Shown here piece by piece: positions 1 to 9,271 of a stretch of DNA of 64,000 bases (the first letter of the stretch is position 1; every line of letters begins with the position of its first letter). The DNA is from Desulfovibrio intestinalis (GTDB taxonomy: Bacteria; Desulfobacterota; Desulfovibrionia; Desulfovibrionales; Desulfovibrionaceae): NCBI RefSeq assembly GCF_014202345.1, contig NZ_JACHGO010000010.1:1-64000 (forward strand). The letters are read 5' to 3'. Made by a program: the position numbers and the translations under genes. The notes under the pieces are model-generated. The model was not told the origin of the DNA. It did not search any database and saw only the letters and a list, made by a program, of their open reading frames with translations.

Positions 1-18
1 GGTGGTAATAGCTTTCAT
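1..18 (-). CDS. 5' end of an unidentified leftward gene
   Basis: On the minus strand an ATG at 18 opens a frame reading MKAITT to the window edge. It is preceded by a good Shine-Dalgarno AGGAGG about 8 bases upstream. Only six codons are visible, so no function can be assigned. Its upstream region holds an inverted GGGATGGC/GCCATCCC pair (about 20-27 and 81-88). Confidence 0.4.
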
Positions 19-92
19 TGGGATGGCCTCCTGCAAAGGTTTTTAGGCTACCTTATGCATACCCGCTTCAGTCGGGCGGGGCCATCCCATCA

Positions 93-114
93 TTTCAAAG
101 TTAATCTGCTCTAG
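93..114 (-). repeat. Single terminus of the dispersed CTAGAGCA repeat family
   Basis: Read on the minus strand, this segment starts CTAGAGCAGATTAAC and continues TTTGAAA. That is the same terminal sequence that opens the elements at 1666 and 16764. No partner end is visible in the window, so it is either a solo end or the edge of a decayed copy. Confidence 0.55.
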
Positions 115-141
115 ACGCAGTATTTCAAAATAAGCGTTGGA

Positions 142-185
142 CCAGACAAAAACAGCCCGGAAGCTTCCGGGCTGTTTTTGTCTGG
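142..185. terminator. Bidirectional rho-independent terminator
   Basis: This is a perfect 44-base palindrome. Each arm contains ACAGCCCGGAAG or its complement, flanked by A and T runs. It lies 35 bases past the stop of the leftward cardiolipin synthase gene and would end that transcript. The symmetrical T-runs also allow it to work in the other direction. Confidence 0.85.
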
Positions 186-220
186 CATAATGCCCGTTGC
201 GTAAGCGCGGGCAGCGATTC

Positions 221-1639
221 CTACAGGTAGGGTGAAAAAATCCAGCAGGCGGCGTTACGCAGTCTGACGGGCAGCGACAGTTTTTTCAGGTCTGCAGCAG
301 TAATTTCTGTGCTCTGGGTTATGGTCGCGTCGATATGTGACGCGATCTGCTTGCAAAACTGCGGATCAAACACTTCCATATTCAGTTCAAAATTGAGGCG
401 CAAACTGCGTGTATCCAGGTTGGCCGAACCCACCTGGCTGTAATAATAGTCCACGGTGAGCAGCTTGGTGTGGGCAAAGGGCGGCGGCTGATACCATACG
501 CGCACGCCAGCTTCGATCAGCGTGGGCAGCAGGCGAAATTGCGCCCAGTGCACATAAAACAGGTTGTTTTTGGCGGGCAGGACCACGTTTACGTCCACGC
601 CACGCTGCGCGGCGCTGCGCAGGGCCGACACAAGGCCGTGCGAGGGCAGAAAATAGGGCGTCATGATGCGAACAGACTGGCGGGCGGCATTGACCACCCC
701 GCAGAAAATGTCGTTGAGCACATCCGCTTCTGAACCGGGGCCGTCCATAATGATGCGGCAGTGGCTTTCACCAGCGGGCAAGGTGCTGGCCGGAGGAAGC
801 GGGGTGTACTTGCCCGTGCAGAAACCCCAATTGAGCAGAAAGGCCCGGCGTAGCTGGTCGACAATGGGCCCCTGGCAGTGAAAGTGCATATCCTGAACGT
901 ACTTGGTCTTTCCGGCTGCGATATTGTCGTCGGAAATATTCATGCCGCCCGTAAAGGCGGTATTGTCGCAAACAAGCATTTTGCGGTGGTTGCGCAGGTT
1001 GATGCTGAAATTGGGCGGAAAAAGGCGCGGCGGCAAAAACATTGCAACATGAACGCCGTGTTCTGCCAGTTTTTTCCAGGGTTTGCGCCAGGAGTACAGC
1101 ATGCCTATGCCGTCTACCAGCAAACGCACGTCAACGCCGCGCTGCGCCGCTTCGGTCAGGGCTTCACCAAACTCTGTGGCGATCTTGCCAGCATTGAAAA
1201 TATAAGTGCAGAGAAAAACCTGCTTTTGGGCTTCCCGAATGGCCTTGAGCATAAGCGGGTACGCTTCGTCGCCATTGTGCAGGGGAGTGAGGCTGTTGCC
1301 GACGGACAGATGTTGCTCCGTCAGGTGGCGGCCAATTTTTTCCATACTGATGATGTAATCGGGCAGCCCTTCCGGCGGTGTTTTGGGAAAAGGCGGATGG
1401 GCATAGTCTGGTTCAAGCGGTTCCTGACGCCGCATTATGCGGCTGGCGTGGCTCTCTGCCCGGCTGATGCCAAAGGTTGCGTAAAGAAGGGGACCCACCA
1501 GCGGCAGAAGCAGGGCCGTCACAGTCCATCCCAGAGCCGCACGGGGATCGTGCTTGGTCAGCAACGCGTGGCAGACGGCAATCCATGACAAGATGTGTAC
1601 GGCCAGCAAAGCCAGTGTTTCCAGCACTCCTATGATCAT
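221..1639 (-). CDS. cls: Cardiolipin synthase (phospholipase D family)
   Basis: This 472-residue inner-membrane enzyme condenses two phosphatidylglycerol molecules to cardiolipin and glycerol. Two hydrophobic segments occupy about residues 1-55. Both catalytic HKD motifs of the PLD superfamily are intact: HRKMLVCD at about residue 218 and HTKLLTVD near 398, each followed by the usual G-(S/M)-x-N strand (GGMNISDD and GSANLD). The length is normal for bacterial Cls. The ATG at 1639 has AGGA upstream. The gene is monocistronic, with a strong terminator just past its stop and a repeat element immediately upstream. Family assignment is secure; cardiolipin rather than a related product is the usual assumption for this domain layout. 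Confidence 0.9.
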   Translation of the reverse strand: MIIGVLETLALLAVHILSWIAVCHALLTKHDPRAALGWTVTALLLPLVGPLLYATFGISRAESHASRIMRRQEPLEPDYAHPPFPKTPPEGLPDYIISMEKIGRHLTEQHLSVGNSLTPLHNGDEAYPLMLKAIREAQKQVFLCTYIFNAGKIATEFGEALTEAAQRGVDVRLLVDGIGMLYSWRKPWKKLAEHGVHVAMFLPPRLFPPNFSINLRNHRKMLVCDNTAFTGGMNISDDNIAAGKTKYVQDMHFHCQGPIVDQLRRAFLLNWGFCTGKYTPLPPASTLPAGESHCRIIMDGPGSEADVLNDIFCGVVNAARQSVRIMTPYFLPSHGLVSALRSAAQRGVDVNVVLPAKNNLFYVHWAQFRLLPTLIEAGVRVWYQPPPFAHTKLLTVDYYYSQVGSANLDTRSLRLNFELNMEVFDPQFCKQIASHIDATITQSTEITAADLKKLSLPVRLRNAACWIFSPYL

Positions 1640-1665
1640 GCCATATCCTTTGCGAGGGGTTGGTT

Positions 1666-1973
1666 CTAGAGCAGATTAACTTTGAAAACACACATTTTCA
1701 ATAATACACGCTCATTGCGGCGCTTAATCGCGCAAATAAATAGCAGTGCTGTCTTCATCCGTAGCTTCGCGGCGGCCGTTGCCCCAAGGGCTTATGGATG
1801 GCGACAGCGATTGTATGGAGAAAACAGGGTTGTTACACTTGCTGCCTTTTGGCGTAGTTTCCTTCGTCACAACGCTTAAAGCCTGCGTCGCAACGGCTGA
1901 AGCTACGCTTATGCCTCCACGGCGGGCGTTTGCTCACGCAGTCACCTGAGCATTTCAAAATTGAAATGTTCTA
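1666..1973. repeat. MITE-like repeat element with inverted ends (long copy)
   Basis: The element opens with CTAGAGCAGATTAAC then TTTGAAA (1666-1687). It closes with GAGCATTTCAAAATTGAAAT and GTTCTA (ends 1973), whose complement resembles the opening end. The inner flanks share CACGCTCATTGCGGCG and GGCGGGCGTTTGCTCACGCA with the short copy at 16764-16885. About 190 bases in the middle are absent from the short copy. It contains no credible ORF and fills most of the gap between cls and the large leftward gene. Confidence 0.6.
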
Positions 1974-2083
1974 TTACTGCAATTCGCCGAACGCACGCCA
2001 AAAGGGGGCAGAACGGCCAGATGCCGGGCTGAAAAAAGATTTTCTGTCCCGGTTCTGGGCAATTGCAGGTTGGAAAATGTACG

Positions 2084-2129
2084 CCAGACTCAGGCCGCCC
2101 GCGTTATCCGGTTGACGGCCCGAGTCTGG
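2084..2129 (-). terminator. Hairpin downstream of the pseudokinase gene
   Basis: Inverted repeat CCAGACTC (2084-2091) and GAGTCTGG (2122-2129), extended by GGCCG/CGGCC, lies 12 bases past the stop codon at 2141. It has no clear T-run, so it could end transcription or simply protect the 3' end. Confidence 0.5.
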
Positions 2130-2140
2130 ATAAATTCATA

Positions 2141-5100
2141 TTATCGGCCCTGGTGACGCGGGTTGAGCGCGATGCGGTTGCGTTCAACAGCTACGGACAG
2201 TTCGGGCAAGAGATCACGCAGGGCGTTCATGTCGTTGGCCTTGGCTGCACGTTCCACGCAGCGGGCCATGCGCGCCAGCACACGGAAACCGAATGCATCG
2301 GAATCGTTGGCAATGCGTCCGGCAGCTTCGCCAACGCCGTGGCAACTGCCCCCTTTGTATGCCCGTTGGGCGTCTTCCATTGCCACGTCCAGACGGTGTA
2401 CCAGCTGTATGAGGGTTTTATCCTCCTGAACTGGCGGCGTCGCCATAGCTGGTGCTGTTGCCTGCGGCACGGGCTGGGCCTGCGCTTCTTCCTGCCGTCT
2501 CGTTGAGGGCTGTTCCGCAGGCGCATGGTTTTCTGCGCCTTGCCCTGCGGGCGGCGGCGTTGCACCTGCGATAAAGTCCACAAACGAGGGTTCGCTGTCG
2601 GTTCCTTGCCTTGTGGAGGCAATGCGCGGGGCACCGGACGGCTTTTCAAGGCCTGCCGGGGCAGGAGCAGAGGACGGAGCAACAGGTTCGGGTGCTGATT
2701 CGGAAGCAGCCACGTTGCCCAGAAGCTTCAGTATGAGCCTGCCTGTGGCCGTGCGAGGCAACTCCCGGGGCTTCTGGGCCGTTGCCACGGGTTCCTGAGC
2801 GGGCACAGCCGTTGGAGTGGCCGCTCCCTTGCCTTCTGTTTCAGAAAGATTGGGACCGGGCCAGGGGATGGCGCGCAAGGGCTTGGCAGGCGCATCTGAC
2901 GTCGCAGCGTCTGTGCCGGGCAGGCTGGCATTCTGCGCCTTTGGCGTTGCCAGCGACCTTGCCTGAGCGGGGCGCTCAGCGCTTTCAGCGGAGGCGCTTT
3001 TGGTCATGGGCATGGGTTCGCCCACCCATTCGCCGGAACCAGACATGCTGGGGCTCACATAGGAGCGGGATTCCGGCGCGTTTTTTGCGGTTTGGGAAGC
3101 TGAGGCTGTTGCAGGTGCGCTGACACTTGCGGTACGCGCGCCTGTGGAAGACGGCGTGCCGATGGGCATGGGTTCACCCACCCACTCATCGCCTCTCAGA
3201 CTGTCGTGCAGCGCTGCGTCAGGTTGGGGCAAATTGCGGTCCGGGTATTCCTCAGGGCTTGCTGCCTGGGCTGTCTCTGCCGTGCCCGCAGCGCGAACTT
3301 CCGGCTGGGCCTGAGGCTGTTCTGCCTTTACGTCCTCACCTGCGTGCGGGGTGTTCGGCTGCGGGGCGCTGGGCGCAAAAGACGCAGCAGGCGCGTTGAC
3401 TGGCCGCAGTACGGCTTCACCAATTTTACCCTGAATCGTAATGACGGGCTGGCCCGCATGCGCGGTGGAGTTGCTTATGGCAGCGGCCAGACTTGCCGCC
3501 GGAGAACCTGTTTCGTCCGCACGGGATTCCGGCGCGGCGTCCACACCAGAAATGGCGTCTGTAAAAGCGGTATGTTCAGCAGCTCCGTCATTGGCCGGTT
3601 GAGCGTTGGTGGGGTCTGCTTCTGCTGTTGAAAGCTCTTCAGGCTGCGCTTCTGCGGGCATTTCTGCCGCATCAGAACTTTCGGTCAGGTATTCGCCCTC
3701 AACGGCCACAACATCTTCTGTGGCGGCTTCTTCGCCAATGTTTGCACCGAGTGGTTGGGCGGGTTCCTGCTGGCTTTGCTCTGGCCGGATCACTTCAGGT
3801 TGGGCTGGCTCAGACTGGGCTGGCCCTGTTTGCACAGGCACGGGCTGACCCAGAGAATCCTGATCTCCCACAGGGGTGGATGCATCAGGCTGGCCATCAG
3901 AAAAATGAATATCAGAAGGCTGCCGCGTTGCATCCTCTTGCGGTATGGTCTGTTCTGGCCCGGAAAGGGTGTTTTCAGGCGCAGTGGCATCAGCAGGGGG
4001 TTCAGGTGTCGAAATGCTTTCAGTGTCCCACTGAGGGCCTTCCAGCCCCGCAGCGGCAATGAAGTCGGCCGCGTCTACAGATGCATCAGACGCTTCGTGC
4101 GCCGTGGCGTTTTGTTCGGAACCGTCGGGTGCAGAAGCGTCGTGCGCAGTGTCAGTATCCTTGGCACTGTCAGGCGTCACAAAGGATTCAGCTCCGGGCA
4201 GAACGCTGTTGAATTCGCCCTGTCTGTGCTCCTGTTGGGGCTGTTCCGTCTGTTTGGGTGTGCCCTCGGCGGCCAACTCTTCCACAGGCTCTGCATGGGC
4301 TTGCGGCGTCGCGTCCGTCGTGTCGTCTTCAATCAGGTTCTGACCGTCGCCATCTTCAAGGCCAGCGGAAGCGGCGGCCTCACTGGAAGCGTCAGAGTCA
4401 ATGGAATTATCCGTGGAACCCGTGGGATCTGGGGAACCTGAGGAATCCGTGGAGCCGAGGGTATCCGTCGCGTCGGCACCATCAAGCATATCTGCGGCAT
4501 CGCTTGCGTCAGCGTCAGCGGTGGTGGCTTCTGAAGCGGCAAGAGATTCAAAGCTCAGGTCAGCGGAGAGTTCTTCATTGTTTTCGGCAACGTCACCCAC
4601 GGCGCTGTTTTCGGGCATACCCGGCAAAGGCAGTTGCAGGGATTCCAGATTGGAAAGATCCGGCATATCGGGGTCATTGGGATCTTCCGGCTGTTCCGGC
4701 AGGGGAGCCATGTGGGGCAAAAGCACCCCGGCATCCGCAACCATAGTCGCCTCTGTGGCGTCAAGGTGGGCGTCCGCGTCTTCATGCGGTTCCATTGCGG
4801 AATCAGGGCCAGAAGTGGCGGAATCAGAAGCCTCGGGCCACGGCAGCGTTGTTTCGCGCATCTGATCGGTCATGCCGAGAATCTGCGGCAGGGCCGTAAG
4901 GTCGGGCAGACGCATGCTGCTTGCATCGTGAGGTGTCCAGGGGGAACTTGCGCCGAAAAGGTCGGGCAGCTCTGAAAGAGAAGCCTCTGCCGTGTCGGGG
5001 GCTTTGCCTTGGGCTTCTTCAGTATGACTGTGCCCATCAACAGTTTCAGCAGTTTCAGTATCAACCTGGGCATCCCCGCTATCGGGGGCTTCCTGCACGT

Positions 5101-7762
5101 CTTGCGCATTGAGGGAAGGCAAGGAAAATCCTGCTTCTTCAAATACTTCGCGCAGGGTCACAGCAAAAGCGGCCCGGTCTACCGGCTCCAGCAGTGCGTG
5201 GGTATAGCCGGACTCAGCCAGGGCGTCCCAGCGGCTGTCGTCGGCAGTGATGGCCAGTGCCTTGAAAAAGGGCAGGCCCGCGTCAAGCGCCTGATTTCTG
5301 AAGCGGTCCAGCGCGTCGGTTTCAGCAGGGCCGTCCATAGGCGAATGCACCACCAGCAGAAGGGCCGGAGCTTCCTTGTTGAGCTCCAGAGCTTCGCGCA
5401 TGGTGCGGGCTTCTGTGCTTTGCAGGCCTTGGGCGGCGGTCAGGTGCGCCAGATCCTGACGCTCCACGGCTCTGTCGGCCACAATGGTCACATGGGCTTC
5501 ACGCGGTTCTGGCGCGGCGGCTTCATGTTCCAGCGGTTTGAGGCGCAGGGTGAAGGAAATGGTTGTGCCGTGGGGGCCGCATTCCACATTGAGATAACAG
5601 TTGTTGGTTCCGGCGAGTTCCCAGGCCCGTGTGAGGGCGAGGGTAGAGCGGCTGCGCGGGGGAATGCCAGCGCCCGTATCCGTTACCGTAAAGAGCAGGT
5701 GGCCGGGGTCGGCGCTTTCCGGTACACGCCGGACAGAAAGGTGCACGGCCCCGTGCGTGGTGGCGCGTACAGCACTTTCCAGCAGCAAGCAAAGGGTTTC
5801 GCGCAGGGTTTGGGCCTGCCCTTCGTACATGTGCCCAAGCAGGGGCGGCATATACCAGGCCAGCCCTATGCCGGCATTTTCGGCTGTGGTGCTGACGGCG
5901 TCGTGAGCCTCGCGCACCATGTGCTGCAGGTTGAAAGCGCTGCGGGGCTCGCCAATGGCACTGTGGTCCAGGCTTTTACCGGGATTGTCCACGGCATGCG
6001 CCAGATCGGTGGCAGCCTCAAGCATGTTTTCAGCGTACTGCCGCACAGCCGGAGGCAGCGAGCAGTTGTTCAGGGCCGCGCCTTCACGCATAAGACGGTC
6101 AAGAGGCGCGCGCAGGGCATTTTCCCACAGGCAGGGATCAGCGCCCGAAAACGCTGACGGGGCAGTCCGGTTCGCGGCACTTGTTTGCGCAGGCATACCT
6201 TCGGGGCTGTTGTCACCGCCCCAGGAAAGTGTGGACTGCGAAGGCGTGCCCAGCGGCGCTTCTGCGCCACGCTTCCAGGCATTGCCGCTGCTGGCGGTGG
6301 GTGATGGCGGCAAAAGGCGCAGATTGGGGTCGTCCAGCGGCTGATCCAGATTAATGGCCCCGTCTTCCATCATAAGGGCTGCATCGGCATCACCTATGCC
6401 TCTGGCCGCCATATCGGACATGCCAGGGCCGCCAAGGCCTTCCAGACCGGGCAATGATTTGCCTTTTTTCTTGCCTTTTTGTTTTTTGTCGTCAGCGCTG
6501 TTCTGGGCCATGTCGCGCGGGGCTCCGGTGCCCGCGATGATAAGCGCGCTCAGGGCCGTGCCCCACAGAGGGGCGGACGCCATAAGATTGGCGGCATAGC
6601 CGCTGTCGACACCAAGAACCCCGGCAACCACAAAGGCAGGCGGCAGCAGGCAGCCCAGCAAAAAGCGTCTTGCCCCTCCAAGGCCCATAACGGCTCCGCC
6701 GATGGCGCTTGGCACAAAAATAAGAGTGCATATGGGCCACAAGGCCAGATAGCGAATAATCCAGCTGAAGCCCGGCATGAGGGGCAGCAGCGCCAAGGCT
6801 GCGCCCGGCAGAGAAAGCAGCACAAACTGCGCGTCCAGCAGGCGGGAGCGCTGCTTGGTGCGCAAAAGGTGTCGGCCCACATGCGGCAGCAGCATAAGCG
6901 CCACACCGGGGCTTATCACGGCGGCAGCCTCAAGCATGGTGATATGCCCGGAACCGTAGCCGGGCATGCCCATAATGGCCTGCGCCAAGGCAGCGGCCAC
7001 ATACAGGGCTGTCCAGATGCGCCACTGGCCTTTTTCAGAAAGGCCGCGCAAAAGGCAGAGCAGCATGACCACGCCCATAGCCAGAATTGCCGCTGTTCCC
7101 GCAAGGCTGCCCCAGTTGTTGGCGGCGTCCTGCGGGGTGCGCAGCATGGGTTCAAACCACAGGCCGGGCACGCCGTCGAGGCGAATATAGCAGGTCAGCG
7201 GTTCGCTGGTGGCCTCGGGCAGCAGAAGCACGTCACGCTGGGTTGGAACAATCTCTCTCCATTCTACACTATCAGTAAGAGGATTGACGTGCGGTTCGTA
7301 AAGAACAGGGCCGTCGGGCACGCTGGCCCCCATATCAAGCAGCATGGTTCCCGCTTTTGCGCCCTGGGGCAGCGGGGCAAGCGTAAAGCGCAGCCACATG
7401 ATGCCCACGGCGCGCGGCAGGGTTTTCATGTTCAGCGGCTGAAAGGCGCTGGCATTGGCCGGGGTTGCCACTTCTTCCACGTCCATAGTGCCTGTCTGGT
7501 CAATGAAATACTGAAGCCGGGGCAGCAAGGGGGCGCTTGAAGCGGACAGGGCGGGAGGCACCATGCTTTTCTGAATGCTGACGGGAGGCGGCGAAAGCAG
7601 CGCCTCTGTGGGCGCAGCCCTGAGCGCGCCCGGAAGTGCGGCCAGAAAAAACAGGCACAGCAGCGTGGCGCACAAGCGCGCAGCAGCATTGCAGCCACGC
7701 CGGGGCTGATGAGCCTCGGTGTGATTTTTGCCGGAATGGGGGCCGGTATGGATGTATGTCAT
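2141..7762 (-). CDS. Membrane-anchored degenerate hybrid histidine-kinase-like protein, 1873 aa
   Basis: Order of parts: signal/anchor helix (about residues 28-50), a periplasmic 7TMR-DISM-like sensor (about 60-215), seven hydrophobic helices (about 220-430), a GHKL ATPase-like region (about 570-745) with DTGAGIP but a poor N box, a receiver-like region (about 755-880), an 880-residue low-complexity stretch rich in Ala, Glu, Asp, Pro and Ser, and a C-terminal Hpt-like helical bundle (about 1780-1870). No HisKA phospho-acceptor His is recognisable. The receiver has VVHSP where the phospho-Asp should be and LEPVD where the conserved Lys should be. The Hpt-like region has AND where AHxxK is expected. 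DEWVGEPMP and GEWVGEPMP form an internal repeat in the linker. It may be a scaffold rather than an enzyme. It is followed closely by no other gene and preceded by a TPR gene. Confidence 0.7.
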   Translation of the reverse strand: MTYIHTGPHSGKNHTEAHQPRRGCNAAARLCATLLCLFFLAALPGALRAAPTEALLSPPPVSIQKSMVPPALSASSAPLLPRLQYFIDQTGTMDVEEVATPANASAFQPLNMKTLPRAVGIMWLRFTLAPLPQGAKAGTMLLDMGASVPDGPVLYEPHVNPLTDSVEWREIVPTQRDVLLLPEATSEPLTCYIRLDGVPGLWFEPMLRTPQDAANNWGSLAGTAAILAMGVVMLLCLLRGLSEKGQWRIWTALYVAAALAQAIMGMPGYGSGHITMLEAAAVISPGVALMLLPHVGRHLLRTKQRSRLLDAQFVLLSLPGAALALLPLMPGFSWIIRYLALWPICTLIFVPSAIGGAVMGLGGARRFLLGCLLPPAFVVAGVLGVDSGYAANLMASAPLWGTALSALIIAGTGAPRDMAQNSADDKKQKGKKKGKSLPGLEGLGGPGMSDMAARGIGDADAALMMEDGAINLDQPLDDPNLRLLPPSPTASSGNAWKRGAEAPLGTPSQSTLSWGGDNSPEGMPAQTSAANRTAPSAFSGADPCLWENALRAPLDRLMREGAALNNCSLPPAVRQYAENMLEAATDLAHAVDNPGKSLDHSAIGEPRSAFNLQHMVREAHDAVSTTAENAGIGLAWYMPPLLGHMYEGQAQTLRETLCLLLESAVRATTHGAVHLSVRRVPESADPGHLLFTVTDTGAGIPPRSRSTLALTRAWELAGTNNCYLNVECGPHGTTISFTLRLKPLEHEAAAPEPREAHVTIVADRAVERQDLAHLTAAQGLQSTEARTMREALELNKEAPALLLVVHSPMDGPAETDALDRFRNQALDAGLPFFKALAITADDSRWDALAESGYTHALLEPVDRAAFAVTLREVFEEAGFSLPSLNAQDVQEAPDSGDAQVDTETAETVDGHSHTEEAQGKAPDTAEASLSELPDLFGASSPWTPHDASSMRLPDLTALPQILGMTDQMRETTLPWPEASDSATSGPDSAMEPHEDADAHLDATEATMVADAGVLLPHMAPLPEQPEDPNDPDMPDLSNLESLQLPLPGMPENSAVGDVAENNEELSADLSFESLAASEATTADADASDAADMLDGADATDTLGSTDSSGSPDPTGSTDNSIDSDASSEAAASAGLEDGDGQNLIEDDTTDATPQAHAEPVEELAAEGTPKQTEQPQQEHRQGEFNSVLPGAESFVTPDSAKDTDTAHDASAPDGSEQNATAHEASDASVDAADFIAAAGLEGPQWDTESISTPEPPADATAPENTLSGPEQTIPQEDATRQPSDIHFSDGQPDASTPVGDQDSLGQPVPVQTGPAQSEPAQPEVIRPEQSQQEPAQPLGANIGEEAATEDVVAVEGEYLTESSDAAEMPAEAQPEELSTAEADPTNAQPANDGAAEHTAFTDAISGVDAAPESRADETGSPAASLAAAISNSTAHAGQPVITIQGKIGEAVLRPVNAPAASFAPSAPQPNTPHAGEDVKAEQPQAQPEVRAAGTAETAQAASPEEYPDRNLPQPDAALHDSLRGDEWVGEPMPIGTPSSTGARTASVSAPATASASQTAKNAPESRSYVSPSMSGSGEWVGEPMPMTKSASAESAERPAQARSLATPKAQNASLPGTDAATSDAPAKPLRAIPWPGPNLSETEGKGAATPTAVPAQEPVATAQKPRELPRTATGRLILKLLGNVAASESAPEPVAPSSAPAPAGLEKPSGAPRIASTRQGTDSEPSFVDFIAGATPPPAGQGAENHAPAEQPSTRRQEEAQAQPVPQATAPAMATPPVQEDKTLIQLVHRLDVAMEDAQRAYKGGSCHGVGEAAGRIANDSDAFGFRVLARMARCVERAAKANDMNALRDLLPELSVAVERNRIALNPRHQGR

Positions 7763-7859
7763 GATAATTCCGCCTGTATCCTCTGGCTGTATGCGGCAAA
7801 GCCCCGGTAAAGGGCGTATTTTGAACCCAGAGGCGCGGCAGCAAGCCGCGCCTTCAGTT

Positions 7860-8639
7860 TTAATGCAGGTGCTCCATCAGTTCGGAAACGGGCTTGCCGT
7901 CCGGCGCGCGCGCGGCGGGATTCACCTGTAAAAGGCGTTTCCAGGCAGCCTCGGCTTCGTCCTTGCGCTTGAGGTCGTAGTACAGCACAACGCCTTCATT
8001 GAACATGGCGTTTTCAAGGTCGGGCTGTAGTGACGAAGCTTTGCGGAAGCTGGCCACGGCCTTGTCGAACTGGCCAAGTTCGCGCTGCATGATGCCAAGG
8101 TCGGTGAGCACGTGCGCGTTGCCGGGTTCAATGGACAAAGAGCGCTCGTAGGCGGATATGGCCTTTTGGGGCTGCCCGGTGTCAAAATAGAGATTGCCCA
8201 GGCTGATCCAGCGTGAAGCGTCGCGGGGATTATCCAGCACGGCTTTTTCCAGTTCACCTATGCGCGCCGACAGTTCGGGCGTAACTTGCGGCATTCCTGC
8301 TTGCGGAGCGGGGCGCGCATTTTCAGGAGCCTGCGCGGATGAAGCCGGAGCGGCCGCCTGCTGCTGCGGCATGGACTGGGGAGAGGAATCGTGCAGCATG
8401 GATGGAATCAGGCTGCCCACATACAGGCCGAGCACCAGGGCCACGGCCACGCTCATGATATATGTGCCTTTGCGCACGGTGCCAGCCGGGGCTGCCTCAG
8501 GCTGGTCGTGCCTGACGGAAGCCTTGGAAGCTGGCTGTGACACTGGCTGGGTGCCGGGAGCCACACTGCTGGACGTGGTGGAAGAAGGCTTTTGCCCTTG
8601 TTCCGAGCCGGGAGAATTTTTGCTTTTACGACGGGCCAT
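7860..8639 (-). CDS. Membrane-anchored tetratricopeptide (TPR) protein
   Basis: The 259-residue protein has a Ser/Pro/Gln-rich, charged N-terminus of about 55 residues, one transmembrane helix (about 60-80, VAVALVLGLYVGSLI), a Pro/Ala/Gln linker, and three to four TPR units from about 130 to 245 (for example DASRWISLGNLYFDTGQPQ and NAHVLTDLGIMQRELGQ). TPR units bind partner proteins. The architecture resembles CcmH/CcmI- or NrfG-type assembly proteins, and a second TPR gene ends the ccm operon just to the right. It lies 97 bases upstream of the pseudokinase gene in the same direction and could be co-transcribed with it. The partner is unknown. Confidence 0.75.
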   Translation of the reverse strand: MARRKSKNSPGSEQGQKPSSTTSSSVAPGTQPVSQPASKASVRHDQPEAAPAGTVRKGTYIMSVAVALVLGLYVGSLIPSMLHDSSPQSMPQQQAAAPASSAQAPENARPAPQAGMPQVTPELSARIGELEKAVLDNPRDASRWISLGNLYFDTGQPQKAISAYERSLSIEPGNAHVLTDLGIMQRELGQFDKAVASFRKASSLQPDLENAMFNEGVVLYYDLKRKDEAEAAWKRLLQVNPAARAPDGKPVSELMEHLH

Positions 8640-9271
8640 GAAGTCCTCTTGGTGTATTTTCGCGCCGGGGTTGTAGGTTCCCGCAGCGTTGCATACGCCG
8701 ATGCGGCGTTTTAAAGCGTTTCACTTTTGTAATGCCCGCAAGAATCTGGACACAAACTCTTGCCGCGAAGCACATTGCGGGCCTTGCTTGCTTTTGAGCG
8801 CCAGCTGTACGCGTGCGCTGCGTTGGAGCAGATTACATTGAGAATGTGTATTCTCAAAATTTTCGGCACGCCTGTTATGGCGTTTGCCCGTGCCAATACA
8901 TAGTCGGACAGCGGCTGCTGCTGCGCGTATGCCTCTATGGCGGGCGCTATTTACACCGCCGTTTGTGTATTCTTGCATGAACGTACACAACACGGACAAA
9001 AGCGCGCGTTCGCCGATGCGCCTTCAATGCTGGCGGTATTTTCCCCGCTTGCTATGATTGTTGCGGTCTCGGGGCCGCAATATTTGCTGTAAAAGGTACA
9101 ACCAGTAAAAAAAAGAGGCAAGCCCGCAGCTTGTGTAAGCGCTGCGGGCTTGCCCGTATTTATGGCCTGCATCCTGCCCCTTTGTCGGGCATGGCCGGAA
9201 AGTTGCTCATTCTGGTTCAATGCCTGGGTGTTCCGTCCGGGCCAACCCGGATGAAGCAGGCAGACGCCAAC
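8640..9271. other. 632-base gap with a diverged repeat, a terminator and no gene
   Basis: The gap holds two pieces related to the CTAGAGCA repeat family. One is an end-like segment at 8711-8734 (TTAAAGCGTTTCACTTTTG). The other is a longer diverged copy starting at 8825 (GGAGCAGATTACATTGAGAA) with the characteristic ATTCTCAAA and, further on, GGCGGGCG. The terminator of the ccm operon is at its right end. The short ORFs here have no family features, no good Shine-Dalgarno and repeat-derived composition. Confidence 0.5.
9117..9154 (-). terminator. Terminator of the ccm operon
   Basis: GGCAAGCCCGCAGC (9117-9130) pairs with GCTGCGGGCTTGCC (9141-9154). On the minus strand the hairpin is followed by eight T residues (9107-9114). 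It lies about 120 bases past the stop of the last ccm gene. Confidence 0.9.

Noticed and set aside
5009..6157. 382-codon ORF antisense to the pseudokinase gene
   Set aside because: Shadow of the receiver and ATPase-like region; no family feature, and the opposite frame has clear domains.
8711..9220. Small leftward ORFs between the two TPR genes
   Set aside because: Overlap repeat-derived sequence and the ccm terminator, lack ribosome-binding sites and show no recognisable protein features.
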